A stretch of 64,000 nucleotides of DNA from Aquarana catesbeiana (GCF_042186555.1 NC_133328.1:56839431-56903430), one strand, 5' to 3'. Counted from the stretch's first letter, positions 35,870 through 47,258 are shown. Program-made: numbers and translations. Notes: a model not told the origin generated them from the sequence alone.

Positions 35870-36345
35870 AGGGCTCATGCACACTGCAGCTCAAAAAGAA
35901 AAAAAAAAGCTTTTGTATTTCTCTGCCTAAAGGCTAGAAGTGTGTGCTGTTTTGTATGTTTTTACTTGAGCTTCTTTGAGCACAAGTGTTTTTTTTGTTT
36001 TTGTTTTTACAAACCCTCCCTTCGTTTTACCTTTACTTGTGCATTTTCAAGGTACTTTGAGATGCAGTGTGCATGAGCCCAAAGCACAAAAAAGCTCAAA
36101 GAAGCGGCTCCTACAGGCTTTTGAGCTCTCATGTTTTCTGCCTGGACACTCCCTTCGATGTTAGCCAATGTGTCCATGCACACTATGACTTGTTCAGGAG
36201 TTTACAGACATATGCTCCTACAGGCAGAACCACCCCACCATACTCACATTTTTTGAGAGGAGCTTTCGATCAGAAAAGACACCTGAGTGCCCAGAAAAGG
36301 ATGGAAGAGCTCAAAGAAGCTCGAAAACACACACAAAAAAAAAAA
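35870..36345. repeat. MITE with AGGGCTCATGCACACTGCAG ends
   Basis: A left end AGGGCTCATGCACACTGCAG and internal GATGCAGTGTGCATGAGCCC are present. The segment 36075-36330 is an inverted relative of 39190-39415. Confidence 0.7.
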
Positions 36346-36749
36346 AAAATTGGAAAATTTAGTGAGGGGAGGGTTTGTGGGGAAAAAAAAAAAAAAAAAA
36401 AAAAAAAGGATTTTTGACTTACTATAAAATCAGTTTCTCTGAGTTCATTGACAGACACAGCCTTCTTTATTCAGAACCATAGGGTTATATTGCCCCCCCT
36501 ACAGGAGTAGGACACTAGATAGAAAAAAAAAAAAAAAAAGACTTGGCTACGCCCATGGGCAGTCCTAGGTGATATACACCTCCCTCTCTGCTATAGGCGT
36601 TCAGTTATGTAACAGCAGTACTAGATGTTTTAACAACTCTATAGAGGGGTAGGTGCTGTGCCTGTCAATGAGCTCAGAGAAACTGATTTTACGGTAAGTC
36701 AAAAATCCTATTTTCTCATTCGTTCATTGACAGACACAGCCTTCTTGAA

Positions 36750-37572
36750 TCAGAACCACGGGGATGTCCCAAAGCGGTGCCAAACATGAGGGGCGGGGCA
36801 GCCAACAAAAAAACTCAGTCGCTTTGTCCATTCTGTCAGCGTTTGCGATATCAGATCAATAGCTAAAATCGGCCGAAGCGCCGAACCCGCAATAGAGAAC
36901 ATAGTGTGGCTCAGAGACTCTGCCTTCCCGTCAGCCAGATCTTTAAAGGCCGGAGAGTCCTCAACTGAAATCATAGTGGTTTTGTTCAACTGAGAAACCG
37001 GGGGATCCACCACAGGTTTTTTTGAGCAGACTCTCCTCAAAGGGATAACACACAGTCAAACACTTTGGGATCACAAAGGGGTGTTTTGGATGCTGCCATT
37101 CTTTATAGACAAACTTGTCAAAAAAGGAGGGATAAGGGAACACTTTTGCTGCGCGAGGCGGCTTGTGGGTGCCAAAAGGGACCAGCACCTCCACCGCAGC
37201 CGTGGCTGCATCCTCCATTTTTAAAGTTTCCCGCACAGAAGCAATCAGTGCGTCCACCAGCGCTTTCTCGTGCGCAGCCACTGGGGCAGAGGAAATCATC
37301 CTCACTGTCTGAAAGATCTAAGAACGTGGCCGCAGACCCCGCAGGGTGAGCCCCGTCCATGGAAACCGAATCAGATTCAGGATCTGACGAGACAGATGAA
37401 GCAGGGGAAGGCGGGGGACGCTTCTTGCTAATCTGCAACCCAAGAGCCACCTCCACCAGGACACAAAGGACCCCAGAGCCGCCGTCAGTGCGTCAACAGA
37501 TGACTGGGACCCAGAGGGACCTGCAGTCTCTGACAGGGGGTCAGGTGGGGAAACATGCTCCTGAGACTCCAT
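36750..37572 (-). pseudogene. DIRS gag-like ORF, broken and truncated
   Basis: The start ATG at 37572 gives MESQEHVSPPDPLSETAGPS. The frame shifts near 37450 (LGLQISKKRPPPSPASSVSS) and again near 37290 (EKALVDALIASVRETLKMED, then HPFVIPKCLTVCYPFEE). The last piece to 36750 reads DPPVSQLNKTTMISVEDSPA. The KVDAPVA-like block and length pattern resemble the gag protein of DIRS elements, as in 60310-61374. The sequence ends before the normal C-terminus. A nucleocapsid-like role is assumed from the family. Confidence 0.75.
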
Positions 37573-37846
37573 AGGAGAGAAAAAAAAAAAAAGAGCCCCA
37601 CACCAAGAGTGACCACTACAATGGGACACCCCCCACACCAGTAGTGGTACCGGACCACCAGGACACCCCATCTACAGCAGAGAAAGGCAGGATCCCCCAG
37701 ACTCACCACCCCACCAGCATAGCGCTTGCTGCCCAAGATGTATGCACACACGTGGCATCCAAGGGTGAAGAAAACACAGGAGTCAGCGCCGGGTTAAAAA
37801 GAGGCACTTCCACCTGCAAAAAAACGCCGTCCTAGGCTACGCAGTA

Positions 37847-37950
37847 ATGGCCGCCATTGCCTGAGCTAAAGTCCACCATATCATGGCCACCGGCCATAGG
37901 AGGTCTCAGGCACTGGAGAAAAGGACGCCGGCTACGGCAAAATGGCTGCC
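37847..37950 (-). promoter_or_regulatory. YY1-like motifs upstream of the deleted DIRS gag
   Basis: ATGGCCGCCAT at 37847-37857 and AAAATGGCTGCC at 37939-37950 contain the CCAT core of YY1 sites. They lie 275-380 bp upstream of the gag start at 37572. The intact DIRS has similar motifs at the same distance. Function is inferred only. Confidence 0.4.
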
Positions 37951-38805
37951 GGCCGTGCTACATGAGCCTACCACAGATGCAGGAGAACCCTGTAGCCTCC
38001 CAAGATGAGAACAAGAGAGAGAATCCGGGCACCGGACCCAGTGCCTCCCCTCCCCCCGGTAATAACGGCACCTAGGCGGCACGCACCCCCAGAACCCACT
38101 ACCCCATATGGAGGGAGGAGGGGGAAAGGGGGGGGTTACCAAGGGATCTCCAGGGCCAGGAAAAAAGGGTGCAGGGACAGAGGGGACCCGCAGGACCGAC
38201 CGACCCGGGGAGGGGCCCGCGTCCACCACAAAAACCCCCTAAGGGGAGAAGGGGACATTTACTCACCATACCAGGACCAAGCGGGCACCGCTCCAGACAG
38301 AACCTCCTTGCCACCGAAGTGGGGGCTGCCGGCCATAAGGGGGGCTGTGACTTGAGCCGAGATCCGGTCGTATGCAACCTCGCGAGACGTTTAACTCGCA
38401 GAGCCAGCACCCGTCCAGTGAATCTAAGTCGCAGCCAACCAAGCGCATGGCTGCGGTCTGCGTGCGCTCGCTGGCCAAACTGGGGTGACCACTGGATCGA
38501 ATGTCCAGCCTGTCGCCCAGCACGGCAGTTGATTGTAGATCTCACCGGAAAAATCCAGGAAAAAACAACAAAAAAAAAAATTGCCAGGATTAGAGATGCC
38601 AGCAGGGAACTAGGTCCTTACTCCTGATTAACCAGAAAAAAAAAAAACTGAAGGCCTATAGCAGAGACGGGGGTGTATATCACCTAGGACTGCCCATGGG
38701 CATAGCGAAGTCTTTTTTCTGCCTAGTGTCCTAGTCCTGTAGGGGGCGATATAACCCTATGGTTCTAAAGAAGGCTGTGTCTGTCAATGAACGAATGAGA
38801 AATGC

Positions 38806-39435
38806 TTATGCTCAAAAAAGCTCAAGGGAGCATAAAGTCTCAATTTTATACTTACCTGCTCTATGCAGTGGTTTTGCACAGAACAGCCTGGATCCTTCTC
38901 TTCTCGGGTCCCTCCCTCCTGTCGAGTGCCCCCACAGCAAGCAGTTTGCTATGGGGGCAGCTGAGCCAAAACTCTGTGTCTATTCAGACACAGAACAGCA
39001 GCCCGGCCCCGCCCCCTCTCTCTCTCCTGATTGGCTAACTGACTTAGGGGGGCTGCTACACACAAGCACTTTAAAAAAGCACAAAAAAATGTGCAAAAGA
39101 GCCCAAAAAAGCACAAGCTTGTTCAAGCTAAATTAGAAGTTGAAATGCCTGTAAAAAGTTTTTTTTGAGCTGCAGTGTGCATGAGCCCTTTTTTGCACAT
39201 TTTTGGGCACTTAGGCGTTTTTTCTGCTCAAAAGCTCCTCTCAAAAAATGCAAGTTTGGTGGGTTTTTTCTGCCTGTAGGAGCATATGCCTGTAAACTCC
39301 TAAAAAAAGCCCTAGTGTGCACAGACACATTGGCTAACATGGAGGGGAGTTTCCAGGCAGAGAAAAATGAGAGCTCAAAAAAAGCTCAAAAGCCTGTAGG
39401 AGCCGCTTCTTTGAGATGCAGTGTGCATGAGCCCT
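38806..39435. repeat. MITE, partner of 35870-36345, with nested repeat
   Basis: It ends GATGCAGTGTGCATGAGCCC at 39435. Words such as GCTCAAAAAAGC and GTAGGAGCATATGCCTGTAA are shared with 36075-36330. The GC-rich TTAA-type repeat at 38835-39070 is inserted in it (CTTACCTGCTCTATGCAGTG). Confidence 0.65.
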
Positions 39436-39961
39436 AATTGAAGCTACACATGTATGCCCAATGGGAAAACATTTTTGTTTAGATGAATTAAAATGTCTGC
39501 CGTGGTGATCAGTGTTTGTTGGGTTTTTGATTAAAATTTCAATACAAATAAAACAATGATTACTACAGACAATAATTGATATATGGCATGTGCTTGGGAG
39601 ACCAGATAAAGATAGCGCCAAAATGATTTACAGAACAGTGAGTTTTTTTTTTTACCATGGACAGAACCTTCCACAGATCCAGTTCTTACATTTCCCAGTG
39701 TACAGTAAGCAAGAACTACCTCAAGAGCCTTCATGGGGACTTTCAGTTTATATCATGTTGCTTTGATACAATATAAAAGTAACAAGTAACAGGATGTTAA
39801 AGGACACAAAAAAGCTTTCTTAGTAGAGAAGGACGGGGCTGGAATCTCTTGGGTTTTTACTAGTGTTTGCGCTCCCACTGCAAATATATTTTTTGGCTTC
39901 CTGTCCCAGTGATGGGTTCTACTGGGACAGGCAGTAAGAAGGGGTCTAATGATATTAAGTA
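39436..39961. other. No gene recognised
   Basis: Unassigned DNA without element ends. Confidence 0.5.
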
Positions 39962-40096
39962 CAGTAAAACCTTGGATTGGCAGTAACTTTGTCTATGAGT
40001 GTTTTACAAGACAAGCAGAATTTTTTTTATAAATTTTAACTTGATAAACAAGGGAGGTCCTGCAATATGAGTAGTGCCATGTCACAACTAAGTATA

Positions 40097-40584
40097 AGGC
40101 TCAGTTCACAATGCCGGGACTTGGGAGACTCCAAGTCGCGTGACATGTGAAATCCCATTTTAGTCAATGAGGGCTGTCTTAATTAGCACTACTGAAGTCG
40201 CTCCGACTTTAGAAAAGGTTCCTGTACTACTTCAAGGCGAATTCTATTTGACTTGTGCCCATAGACTTTAACCACTTCAGCCCCGGAAGATTTTACCCCC
40301 TTCCTGACCAGAGTACTTTTTGCGATTCGGCACTGCGTCGCTTTAACTGACAATTGCGCGGTCGTGCGACATGGCTACCAAACAAAATTGACGTCCTTTT
40401 TTTCCCCACAAATAGAGCTTTCTTTTGGTGGTATTTGATCACCCCTGCACTTTTTATTTTTTGCGCTATAAAAAAAAACGCATTATTTTTTACTTATTGC
40501 TATAATAAATATTCCCCCAGAATATATAAAAAAAACTATTTTTTTCCTCAGTTTAGGCCGATACGTATTCTTCTACATATTTTT

Positions 40585-40625
<41 letters not shown>

Positions 40626-41380
40626 GCAATAAGCAATTATTGATCGGTTGGCGCAAAAGTTATAGTGTTTACAAAATAGGGGATAGTTTTATGGCATTTT
40701 TATTAATTTTTTTTTTTACAAAGGCGGCGATCAGTGATTTTTATTGTGACTGCGACATTATGGCGGACACATCAGACATTTTTGGGACCACTGTCATTTA
40801 TACAGCAATCAGTGCTATACAAATGCACTGATTCCTGTGTAAATGACACTGGCAGTGAAGGGGTTAACCACTAGGTGGCAGTGTAGGGGTTAAGTGTGTC
40901 CTAGGGGCGCGTTTCTAATTGTAGGGGGAATGGACTGTGTGTGACACGTCATTGATCTCTGCTCCAATGGCAGGGAGCAGAGAACAGTGACACTGTCACT
41001 AGGCAGAACGGGAAGATGCTTGTTTACATTAGCATCTCCCTGTTCTTCCTCCCCGTGAGGCGATCGCGGGTATCCCCGCAGCGATCGCGTCCATGGGACC
41101 CGCAACCTGACTCACGGAGCTTGCCACGGGCGCGTGCCCACTGGCCGCCTCTTAAAGGGGAACGTACAGGTACATGATTCTGCCTGTACGAGCCCTTCTG
41201 TCGCAGTATATCTGCGTGAGGCGGTCAGCAAGCCGTTAATGGAAGGTGCCTCCAAGCTGGATCCTTATCTTAATTATTGCGATTTGGATCCGACATTACA
41301 GGAAGATTATCCCAGGCATTCCCTGAAGTTGCCTGGCAAAGTCGTGCCAACTTTCAGGTCATGGCAGTGTGAACCGCCTC
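40097..41380. repeat. GTTCACA MITE, middle layer
   Basis: The left part (CTCAGTTCACAATGCCGGGA, CAAGTCGCGTGAC) and right part (GGCAAAGTCGTGCCAACTTT, CAGTGTGAACCG) match the family at 25464-25726. They are separated by the TTAA element at 40272-41235. Confidence 0.7.
40272..41235 (+). mobile_element. Non-autonomous TTAA-flanked element, copy 3
   Basis: It starts CCACTTCAGCCCCGG after TTAA (40268-40271) and ends CAGCAAGCCG before TTAA (41236-41239), giving 964 bp. It carries a poly-A run of about 34 at 40589. The family is that of 1215-2149 and 2154-3112. Confidence 0.85.
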
Positions 41381-41572
41381 TCTTCTCTTTTATACTCTGT
41401 AGCTCCTATGATGTTATACTGTATTTTGTATTCCTGTAATCATTTTTATATGAATAAATGGTTGTGGAACGAATAATCCGAGTTTCCATTATTTCTTATG
41501 GGGAAATTAGTTTTGATATACGAGTGCTTTGGATTACAAGCACGTTTCTGCTCACAATCCAAGGTTTTACTG

Positions 41573-41992
41573 CATAGCTAAAGGCAAAACGTTTTTTAGT
41601 CTTGGATAGGGTGGAGAGGGATTAAAACATCTGTTAGCTTTTTATTGCGGTGTGTGATTCACCCTCTTTGTCCTCTTTACGGTTATTAGCAAAAGTGAAG
41701 GAAAATTCCAAATTGTGGGTTGTCCCGGAACAGCAAGAGTGGAAATCTTCCAATGGGGCCACTGGTCACTTCCTGTTTTGGCTATGAGTCAGAAAGCAAG
41801 CAGAAATCTCCCCAATGATACAGATGGCAAAAAAAAAAAACTACTCAACTCAAAATGAAAAGTTTTGCTTAGTTCTACTTTGACATTTTTCTTAATAAAC
41901 CTACGGAAATATAGGCTGCTTCTTCTGCTGGTCTTTTAGTGACGAACATGCTTGTAGAGAAAGCATCTACAATTCCCAGTAACCAGTTCATT
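41573..41992. other. No gene recognised
   Basis: Unassigned DNA with one short A run. Confidence 0.5.
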
Positions 41993-42800
41993 AGGCCCCT
42001 TTCACACTTGATTTGATTGTAGCCGTATTAGTGCAATTGTGACAGAGAAAATTGAGTACTGTCCGTGATACTTTTTTTATTTGCACTAACATACAATTTT
42101 TCAGGACAGGCTTTCGGGGTATTTCCCCTTCTTCAAGGTCCAAGCAGTACTGATTCACAAATTTTTAAGCAGAATATTAAAGAAGAAGAAAAAAAAAAAA
42201 AAAAGAGAAAACCAAACACATACAAATCAATGGTAATAAAGATAGCAGCAGAGTAAGTGAGATAAGACAGAGGGAGAGCTAGGGGGGAATGCAGGGGGGG
42301 ATGCTAGTCACAGAGCGGTCGTAAAACTTTAACATAATGTGTAAGAATAATAAATAAAAAAAGTATCACGGACAGTACTCAATTTTCTCTGCCCCTTTCA
42401 CACAAATTTTCAGTCTACATCCATCTGTCAGTTTTTAAGACGGATCCTGACTGAACCACAATGTATGTCTACAGGTGGGTGGATGTAAACGGATGATCAT
42501 CCGTTTATATCCGCCTATATCCATGTCCGTTCAGGTCTGTCTTTTTTAAATGTAACAGCCAACGTCCAGATCCATTGAAACGTAACGTTCCATCTATGTC
42601 CATTTTTAGGAAAGAAGCATATTTTTTTTTTTTTACACTTTTGTCACCTCTGATTGGTTTCTGCAAGAAAATACAGATGCAGAAACGGATGTAAACTGAA
42701 TATAAACGGATGTAAACTGAACTGAAAAGGAATGTGCAAACTGATCTAAACTGAAACCGTTTTTTCTTTGAACCAATGACATGTGAAATGGGCCTTACAA
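41993..42800. repeat. Two CCCCTTTCACAC MITEs and an internal fold-back
   Basis: AGGCCCCTTTCACACTTGAT at 41993 and GCCCCTTTCACACAAATTTT at 42393 are two left ends; ACATGTGAAATGGGCCTTAC at about 42780 is an inverted right end. Between them GAGAAAATTGAGTACTGTCC (42051) and its inverse near 42395 form a 34-bp inverted repeat around a 270-bp loop with CAGGACAGGCTTTCGGGGTA. The class is unknown. Confidence 0.6.
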
Positions 42801-43079
42801 GACTAAACAGGATAAGAGCATATTCATGAATTGTATTCATCCACAGAGGTAACATTTATATGAAACAGAAATCATAAACACCAATTTTGACTTATCGAGC
42901 ATAACATCTGAGACAGAAGGCTCAAAATGATTCTCTTAAGCCTGAAATTAAATCTCAAAAGCAGCCAGACATTGAATCCATACAATTGCTGTATTTCCAA
43001 TTGTAACACATGAAAATAACATCTATGGAACATATTAGGATACAGACGTGAAGATTACAGGCAAGAACAGAAATGCCCC

Positions 43080-44006
43080 CACACTACAATGTAAACAGTT
43101 GTTCTTTATCGACTCCCATGGTTGACCTTGCTTGTTCAAAGCTATAGAATCAATAGGTTATTTGTATTGCCTAAATCTATGCAAGCACGCTTGTCTTTGT
43201 AACATTAAAACTGGATGGTACCGCTACAAAAAATTAAAAAAAAAAATAAAAAGTGAAAAAAGGAAAAAAGCAGCTCCCTTTAAAGTGAAGTGCATATTAT
43301 TGTGGCAAGGGTGGAGAGACGCATGGACTTCGTCAATATGGCATCAACAATCCCAGTTTGATTTAATGAAGCATCACGCATTGAAGCTCTTTGTATAGCG
43401 GTGAAAATCTGTCCCCTCCCAAAATGCATTGCTTTCACGCCTGTCCTTCGGAACGCGAGCAGTTACGGTTTGCACCAACAGTTAAGATTTGCAGAACTTA
43501 AGCGGTGTGTTCCTTCCTCTTTTGTTATTATCCTAATGAATACTGACAATCTAACAATAAAGAAAAAAAAAAAAAAAAAAACTTAAAATAAAATAAACTG
43601 ATCTACAGTTTACTGTTTGATACCATTTTAATAAACTTCACATGCATGTTGCTTTGCTGGATCCCAAATACTTCATCCACTTATCGCTACTTGCAGCTGT
43701 GCATTATTATCATTTTTTGTGCAACTTCATAGAGCAGATTCAATGTTTGTTTTTGTTTTTTTTTTGTTTTTTTTTCCCTTGAATTAAACATGAAAAAAGT
43801 AAAAAATAACTAGGACTATGCCAGGAAGCGACGGAAGTTAGTAAATTCCCTCCACTCAGGCCATCTTTTCCAGAAGATGTAGGTTACTGGGGGAGGGATG
43901 TTCTTCTCTGCATGGTGAGCTCAAGTTCCAGCACGGTCCGTCTGTCTTTCCAACCATACTCCACCAAGGTCTGTCTTCTAGAACGTTCTACTGGTAACAG
44001 GAGAGG
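43080..44006 (-). other. Probable PIP4K2A 3' untranslated region
   Basis: This sequence follows the PIP4K2A stop codon at 44007-44009 on the minus strand. It is low in recognisable repeats, unlike its surroundings, and has several minus-strand AATAAA words. The polyadenylation site cannot be placed, so the far boundary is a guess. Confidence 0.4.
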
Positions 44007-44087
44007 TTACGTCAGGATATTGTTAATAAAGTCCAAGAAACGCTTAGAATACTGCTCTGGATTAACAGTGGAGATCTCTGCACCTGC
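44007..44087 (-). CDS. PIP4K2A last coding exon
   Basis: Minus-strand reading gives AGAEISTVNPEQYSKRFLDF followed by INNILT and a TAA stop at 44009-44007. This is the C-terminal end of phosphatidylinositol-5-phosphate 4-kinase type 2, and the RFLDF form points to the alpha paralogue over beta. The enzyme phosphorylates PI5P to PI(4,5)P2 in cytoplasm, membranes and nucleus. The acceptor is the AG at 44089-44088 (TTTCAAAG). The exon is 81 nt and in phase with the exon ending at 48642. No damage is visible. Confidence 0.95.
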   Translation of the reverse strand, partial: AGAEISTVNPEQYSKRFLDFINNILT

Positions 44088-44137
44088 CTTTGAAAGGAAA
44101 GAGAATAATTAGCAATGCAAAAAATATGCATGGCATA

Positions 44138-44900
44138 TTAAACTACTTCAGTTTCAGAAGATTTAACCCCCCCCTCCCCACCACCACCGCCCTTCATGGC
44201 CAGGCCATTTTTTGCAATATGGCACTGCGTTATTTTAACTGGCGACGCTGTACCCAAATAAAATTTATGTCCTTTTTTTCATACAAGTAAAGATTTCTTT
44301 TGGTGGCATTTGATCACTTCTGCGTTTATTTGTTGCACTATAAAAAAAATTAACGACAATTGAGAAAAAAACTATTTTTACTTTCTGCTGTAAAAACATA
44401 TCCAATAAAAAATTTCAAAAATCGAATTTCTTCATAAAATTTAGGCCAATATGTATTCTGCCACATCATTTTGGTAAAAGAAATCCCAATAAATGTATAT
44501 TGATTGGTTTGCGCAAAAAAGTTATAGCGTTTACAAATGATGGGATATTATGGAATTTTTACGCGTTTATTTTATTTTTCACTAGTAATGGTGGCGATCA
44601 GCGACATATAGCGGGACTGTGACATTGCGGCGGACAAATCTGACACTTTAGACACTTTTTTGGGAACCAGTGACACTAATACAGTGATCAGTGCTAAAAA
44701 TATGCACTGCCACTGTACTAATGACACTGGCTGGGAAGGGGAGATCAAAGGGTTAACTGTATGCTTAGCCAGTGTTGGTACAGTGTGGAAGGTGATTTTA
44801 CTAAGGGAATACATGGATCCTTGTCCCTGCTTTACAGGAACACAGGATCCACGCCTTCCTTAATGACAGAAAGGCACACTCAGGTACTGACAAATACGCT
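44138..44900 (+). repeat. Diverged copy of the TTAA-flanked element
   Basis: TTAAACTACTTCAG at 44138 begins a stretch similar to 40272-40900 (TTTTTGCAATATGGCACTGC, TTTCTTTTGGTGGCATTTGA, TGGCGATCAGCGAC). The right end departs from the other copies after about 44760 and is not defined. Confidence 0.65.
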
Positions 44901-45288
44901 CTCCAAAACATTTCATGTAAAATACATTACAAGCTATAAGATCATAATGGTTTACCTTTAGGGCTCATTCAGATGGCAGATTAGTGCAGGCAGTTCACTG
45001 AAGTGGATGCACATGCAGCGCACAAACACAATTGCATTTCAAAGCTGGACATGCGGGGCTGGAGCAGGTGCACGGATCTGAACGCAGAAGCTCTGTGTTC
45101 AGATCCGTGCACCAGGTCGAGTGTGCATGTACAGTAGGGAAAATGATGATTTGATCCCCTGCAGATTTTGTAAGTTTGCCCACTTACAAAGAAATGAAGG
45201 GTCTATAATTTTTATCATAGGTATGATAGAGACAGAATATCAACCAAAAATCCAGAAAAAAAAACACACATACAAATACATACAAATG

Positions 45289-45862
45289 TTATAGATTGAG
45301 TTGCAGTTCAGTGAGTAAAATAAGTATTTGATCCCCAAGCAAAACATGACTTAGTACTTGGTAGAGAAACCCTTGTTGGCAAACAGAGGTAAGACGTTTC
45401 TGGTAGTTGGTTACCAGGTTTGCACACATCTCAGGAGGGATTTTGGTCCTCTTCTTTACAGATCTTCTCGAAATCCTTAAGGTTTCTTGGCTGTCGCTTG
45501 GCAAAGTTTCAGCTCCTTCCATAAATTTTCTATAGGATTAAGGTCTGGACACTGGCTAGGCCACTCCATGATCTTAATGTGTTTCTTCTTGAGCCACTCC
45601 TTTGTTGCCTCGGTGGTATACTTTGGGTCATTGTCATGCTGAAAGATTCATCCATGACCCATCTTCAGTGTTCAAGGTTCTCATCCAAGAGTTTACAATA
45701 CACTGGCCCCTCAATGCGGCAAAGTTGGTCTGTACCTTTAGCAGAGAAACAGCCCCAAAGCATAATGTTTCCACCTCCGTGCTTGACTGTAGGGACTGTG
45801 TTGTTTGGGTCAGAGTCAGCATTTTTCTTCCTCCAAACACGGTGAGTCCACCTCCTCAAGAA
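45289..45862 (-). pseudogene. Tc1 transposase C-terminal half, minus copy
   Basis: The pieces HGGGNIMLWGCFSAKGTDQL and EMCANLVTNYQKRLTSV represent the DDE core and C-terminus of Tc1-like transposase, related to 28807-29371. Frame breaks separate them and the DNA-binding region is absent. Confidence 0.85.
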
Positions 45863-45899
45863 GGCACATGTACAGTCATGCCAATGAACATCTAAATGA

Positions 45900-46925
45900 T
45901 TCAGAGCAGGATTGGGAGAAAGTGCTGTGATCAGATGAGACCAAAATTTAGCTCTTTGGCATTAACTCGACTCACCGTGTTTGGAGGTAGAAAAATGCTG
46001 ACTATGACCCCAAGAACACCATCCCTACAGTCAAGCACGGAGGTGGAAACATGATGCTTTGGGGTGGTTTCTCTACTAAGGGTACAGGTTGACTTTGCAG
46101 CATTGAGGGGCCAATGGACGGGGCCATGTATTGTAAAATCTTCTCTCAGCCAAAACTCTGAAGATGGGTCGTGGATGGGTCTTCCAGCATGACAAGGACC
46201 CAAAACATACTGCCAAGGCAACAAAGGAGTGGCTCAAGAAGAAGCACATTAAAAAGGAGAAGTAGTTTTTTTTTTTTTTTTTTTTTTTGAGATTTATACT
46301 TACCTATGTTATCTGTCCCCCACTGCCTCTGCACTGTGAGAACCAAGCCACGGAACACCACCGATAGCTCGGTTCTCTCACCTCCCTGAGCGGAGAGCTG
46401 CTGCCTGTCAGTCAGCATCTCTCCTGCTCTACTCCTTCACGCTCATTGGAGCGCTGAGCTGTAGAGGCGCGGGGAACGGCCGTCTCAGCGGCTCGCTGAG
46501 AGGCTCAGACTGCCATCAGTCCAGGCAGCTGGCGGATCCAGACTTCCTAAGTTGGGATGAGGCTTCAGACCGCTCTCCGCTAAAAATGGATCACAGGTGT
46601 GCAAAGCGAATTGCATTCCTGTGACCCATAGGAGAAGCCTAGCCTAAAAAGCTCAGGCTGAACTTCACCTTTAAGGTCATGGAGTGACCTAGTCAGTCTC
46701 CAGACCTTAGTCCTATAGAAAATGTATGGGAGGGAGCTGAAACTTCAAGTTGCAGAGAGACAGCCAAAAAACCTTAAGGATTTAGAGAAGATCTGTAAAG
46801 AAGAGGACCAAAATCCCTCCTGGAGTGTGTGCAAACCTGGTAACCAACTACAAGAAACGTCTTACCTCTGTGTTTGCCAACAAGGGTTTCTCTACCAAGT
46901 ACTAAGTCATGTTTTGCCTGGGGAT
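45900..46925 (+). pseudogene. Tc1 transposase C-terminal half, plus copy
   Basis: Stop-containing reading gives SDETKI, HGGGNMMLWGGFSTKGTG and, beyond the inserted repeat, GRELKLQVAERQPKNLKDLE. This mirrors the minus copy at 45289-45862. Confidence 0.82.
46253..46670. mobile_element. TTAA-flanked repeat inserted in the Tc1 half
   Basis: TTAA at 46249-46252 and 46671-46674 flank the insert, which starts AAAGGAGAAGTAG plus a T22 run and ends CTGAACTTCACCT. The uninterrupted Tc1 copy reads AGCACATTAAGGTCC near 29138, so the empty site is known and exactly TTAA was duplicated. Confidence 0.88.
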
Positions 46926-47258
46926 CCAATACTCATTTTACTCACTGAACTCCCAACTTAATTTATAGCATTTGTTTTATATGTCTTTTTCTGGCTTTTT
47001 GGTTGATACTCTTTTATGATCTTTTAAAATACATCTATGATAAAAATGATAGACCCTTAATTTCTTTGTAAGTGGGAAAACTTACAAAATCTGCAGAGGA
47101 TCAAATAATTATTTTCCCCACTGTAAAAACCTTGCCGGCGCTGTGTGTGCATGCACTTCTATGGGCTGCCTACATGCAGCTCCAAGATGGATGCACACAC
47201 ATCTGCCAGTGACTCTGCACAGAAGACGGCTCTAATCTGCCTTCTGAATGAGCCCTTA

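Larger units (their letters stand above)
36407..38802 (-). mobile_element. Internally deleted DIRS-type retrotransposon
   Basis: Inverted terminal repeats of about 160 bp (36437-36600 and 38655-38790, sharing GACAGACACAGCCTTCT and CCTAGGACTGCCCATGGGC in opposite orientation) flank a minus-strand gag remnant. At about 36660-36745 lies an internal complementary region: the inverted left end (TTTTACGGTAAGTCAAAAATCC) is joined to the inverted right end (TTTCTCATTCGTTCATTGAC). That layout is diagnostic of DIRS elements. No RT, RNase H or tyrosine recombinase sequence is present, so it depended on another copy. A poly-A run of about 24 bases precedes the left end. Confidence 0.88.
39962..41572. mobile_element. 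Mariner-type MITE, outer layer of a three-level nest
   Basis: The ends CAGTAAAACCTTGGATTGGC and the inverted CAATCCAAGGTTTTACTG are preceded by TA at the left and followed by CA at the right, a decayed TA duplication. The inner flanks (GAGTGTTTTACAAGACAAGC and TACGAGTGCTTTGGATTACA) are also inverted. Further elements lie inside. Confidence 0.8.
45132..47123. mobile_element. Fold-back Tc1-like element, two 3' halves head to head
   Basis: Between exact TA flanks (45130-45131 and 47124-47125) lie two copies of the distal half of a Tc1 transposon in opposite orientation. The minus-strand half (45132 to about 45860) encodes HTVPTVKHGGGNIMLWGCFS-like sequence, and the plus-strand half (about 45900-47123) encodes NTIPTVKHGGGNMMLWGG. 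No N-terminal helix-turn-helix part is present on either side. The junction is near 45860-45900 (CTCAAGAAGGCACATGTACA). The right half is interrupted at 46253-46670. Confidence 0.88.
44961..47255. mobile_element. Harbinger-type MITE split by a Tc1 fold-back element
   Basis: The ends GGGCTCATTCAGATGGCAGA and the inverted CTGCCTTCTGAATGAGCCC are flanked by TTA at 44958-44960 and 47256-47258. A 3-bp TTA duplication fits PIF/Harbinger. The MITE itself is short: its two halves are pushed apart by the insertion at 45132-47123. It lies in the last PIP4K2A intron. Confidence 0.8.
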
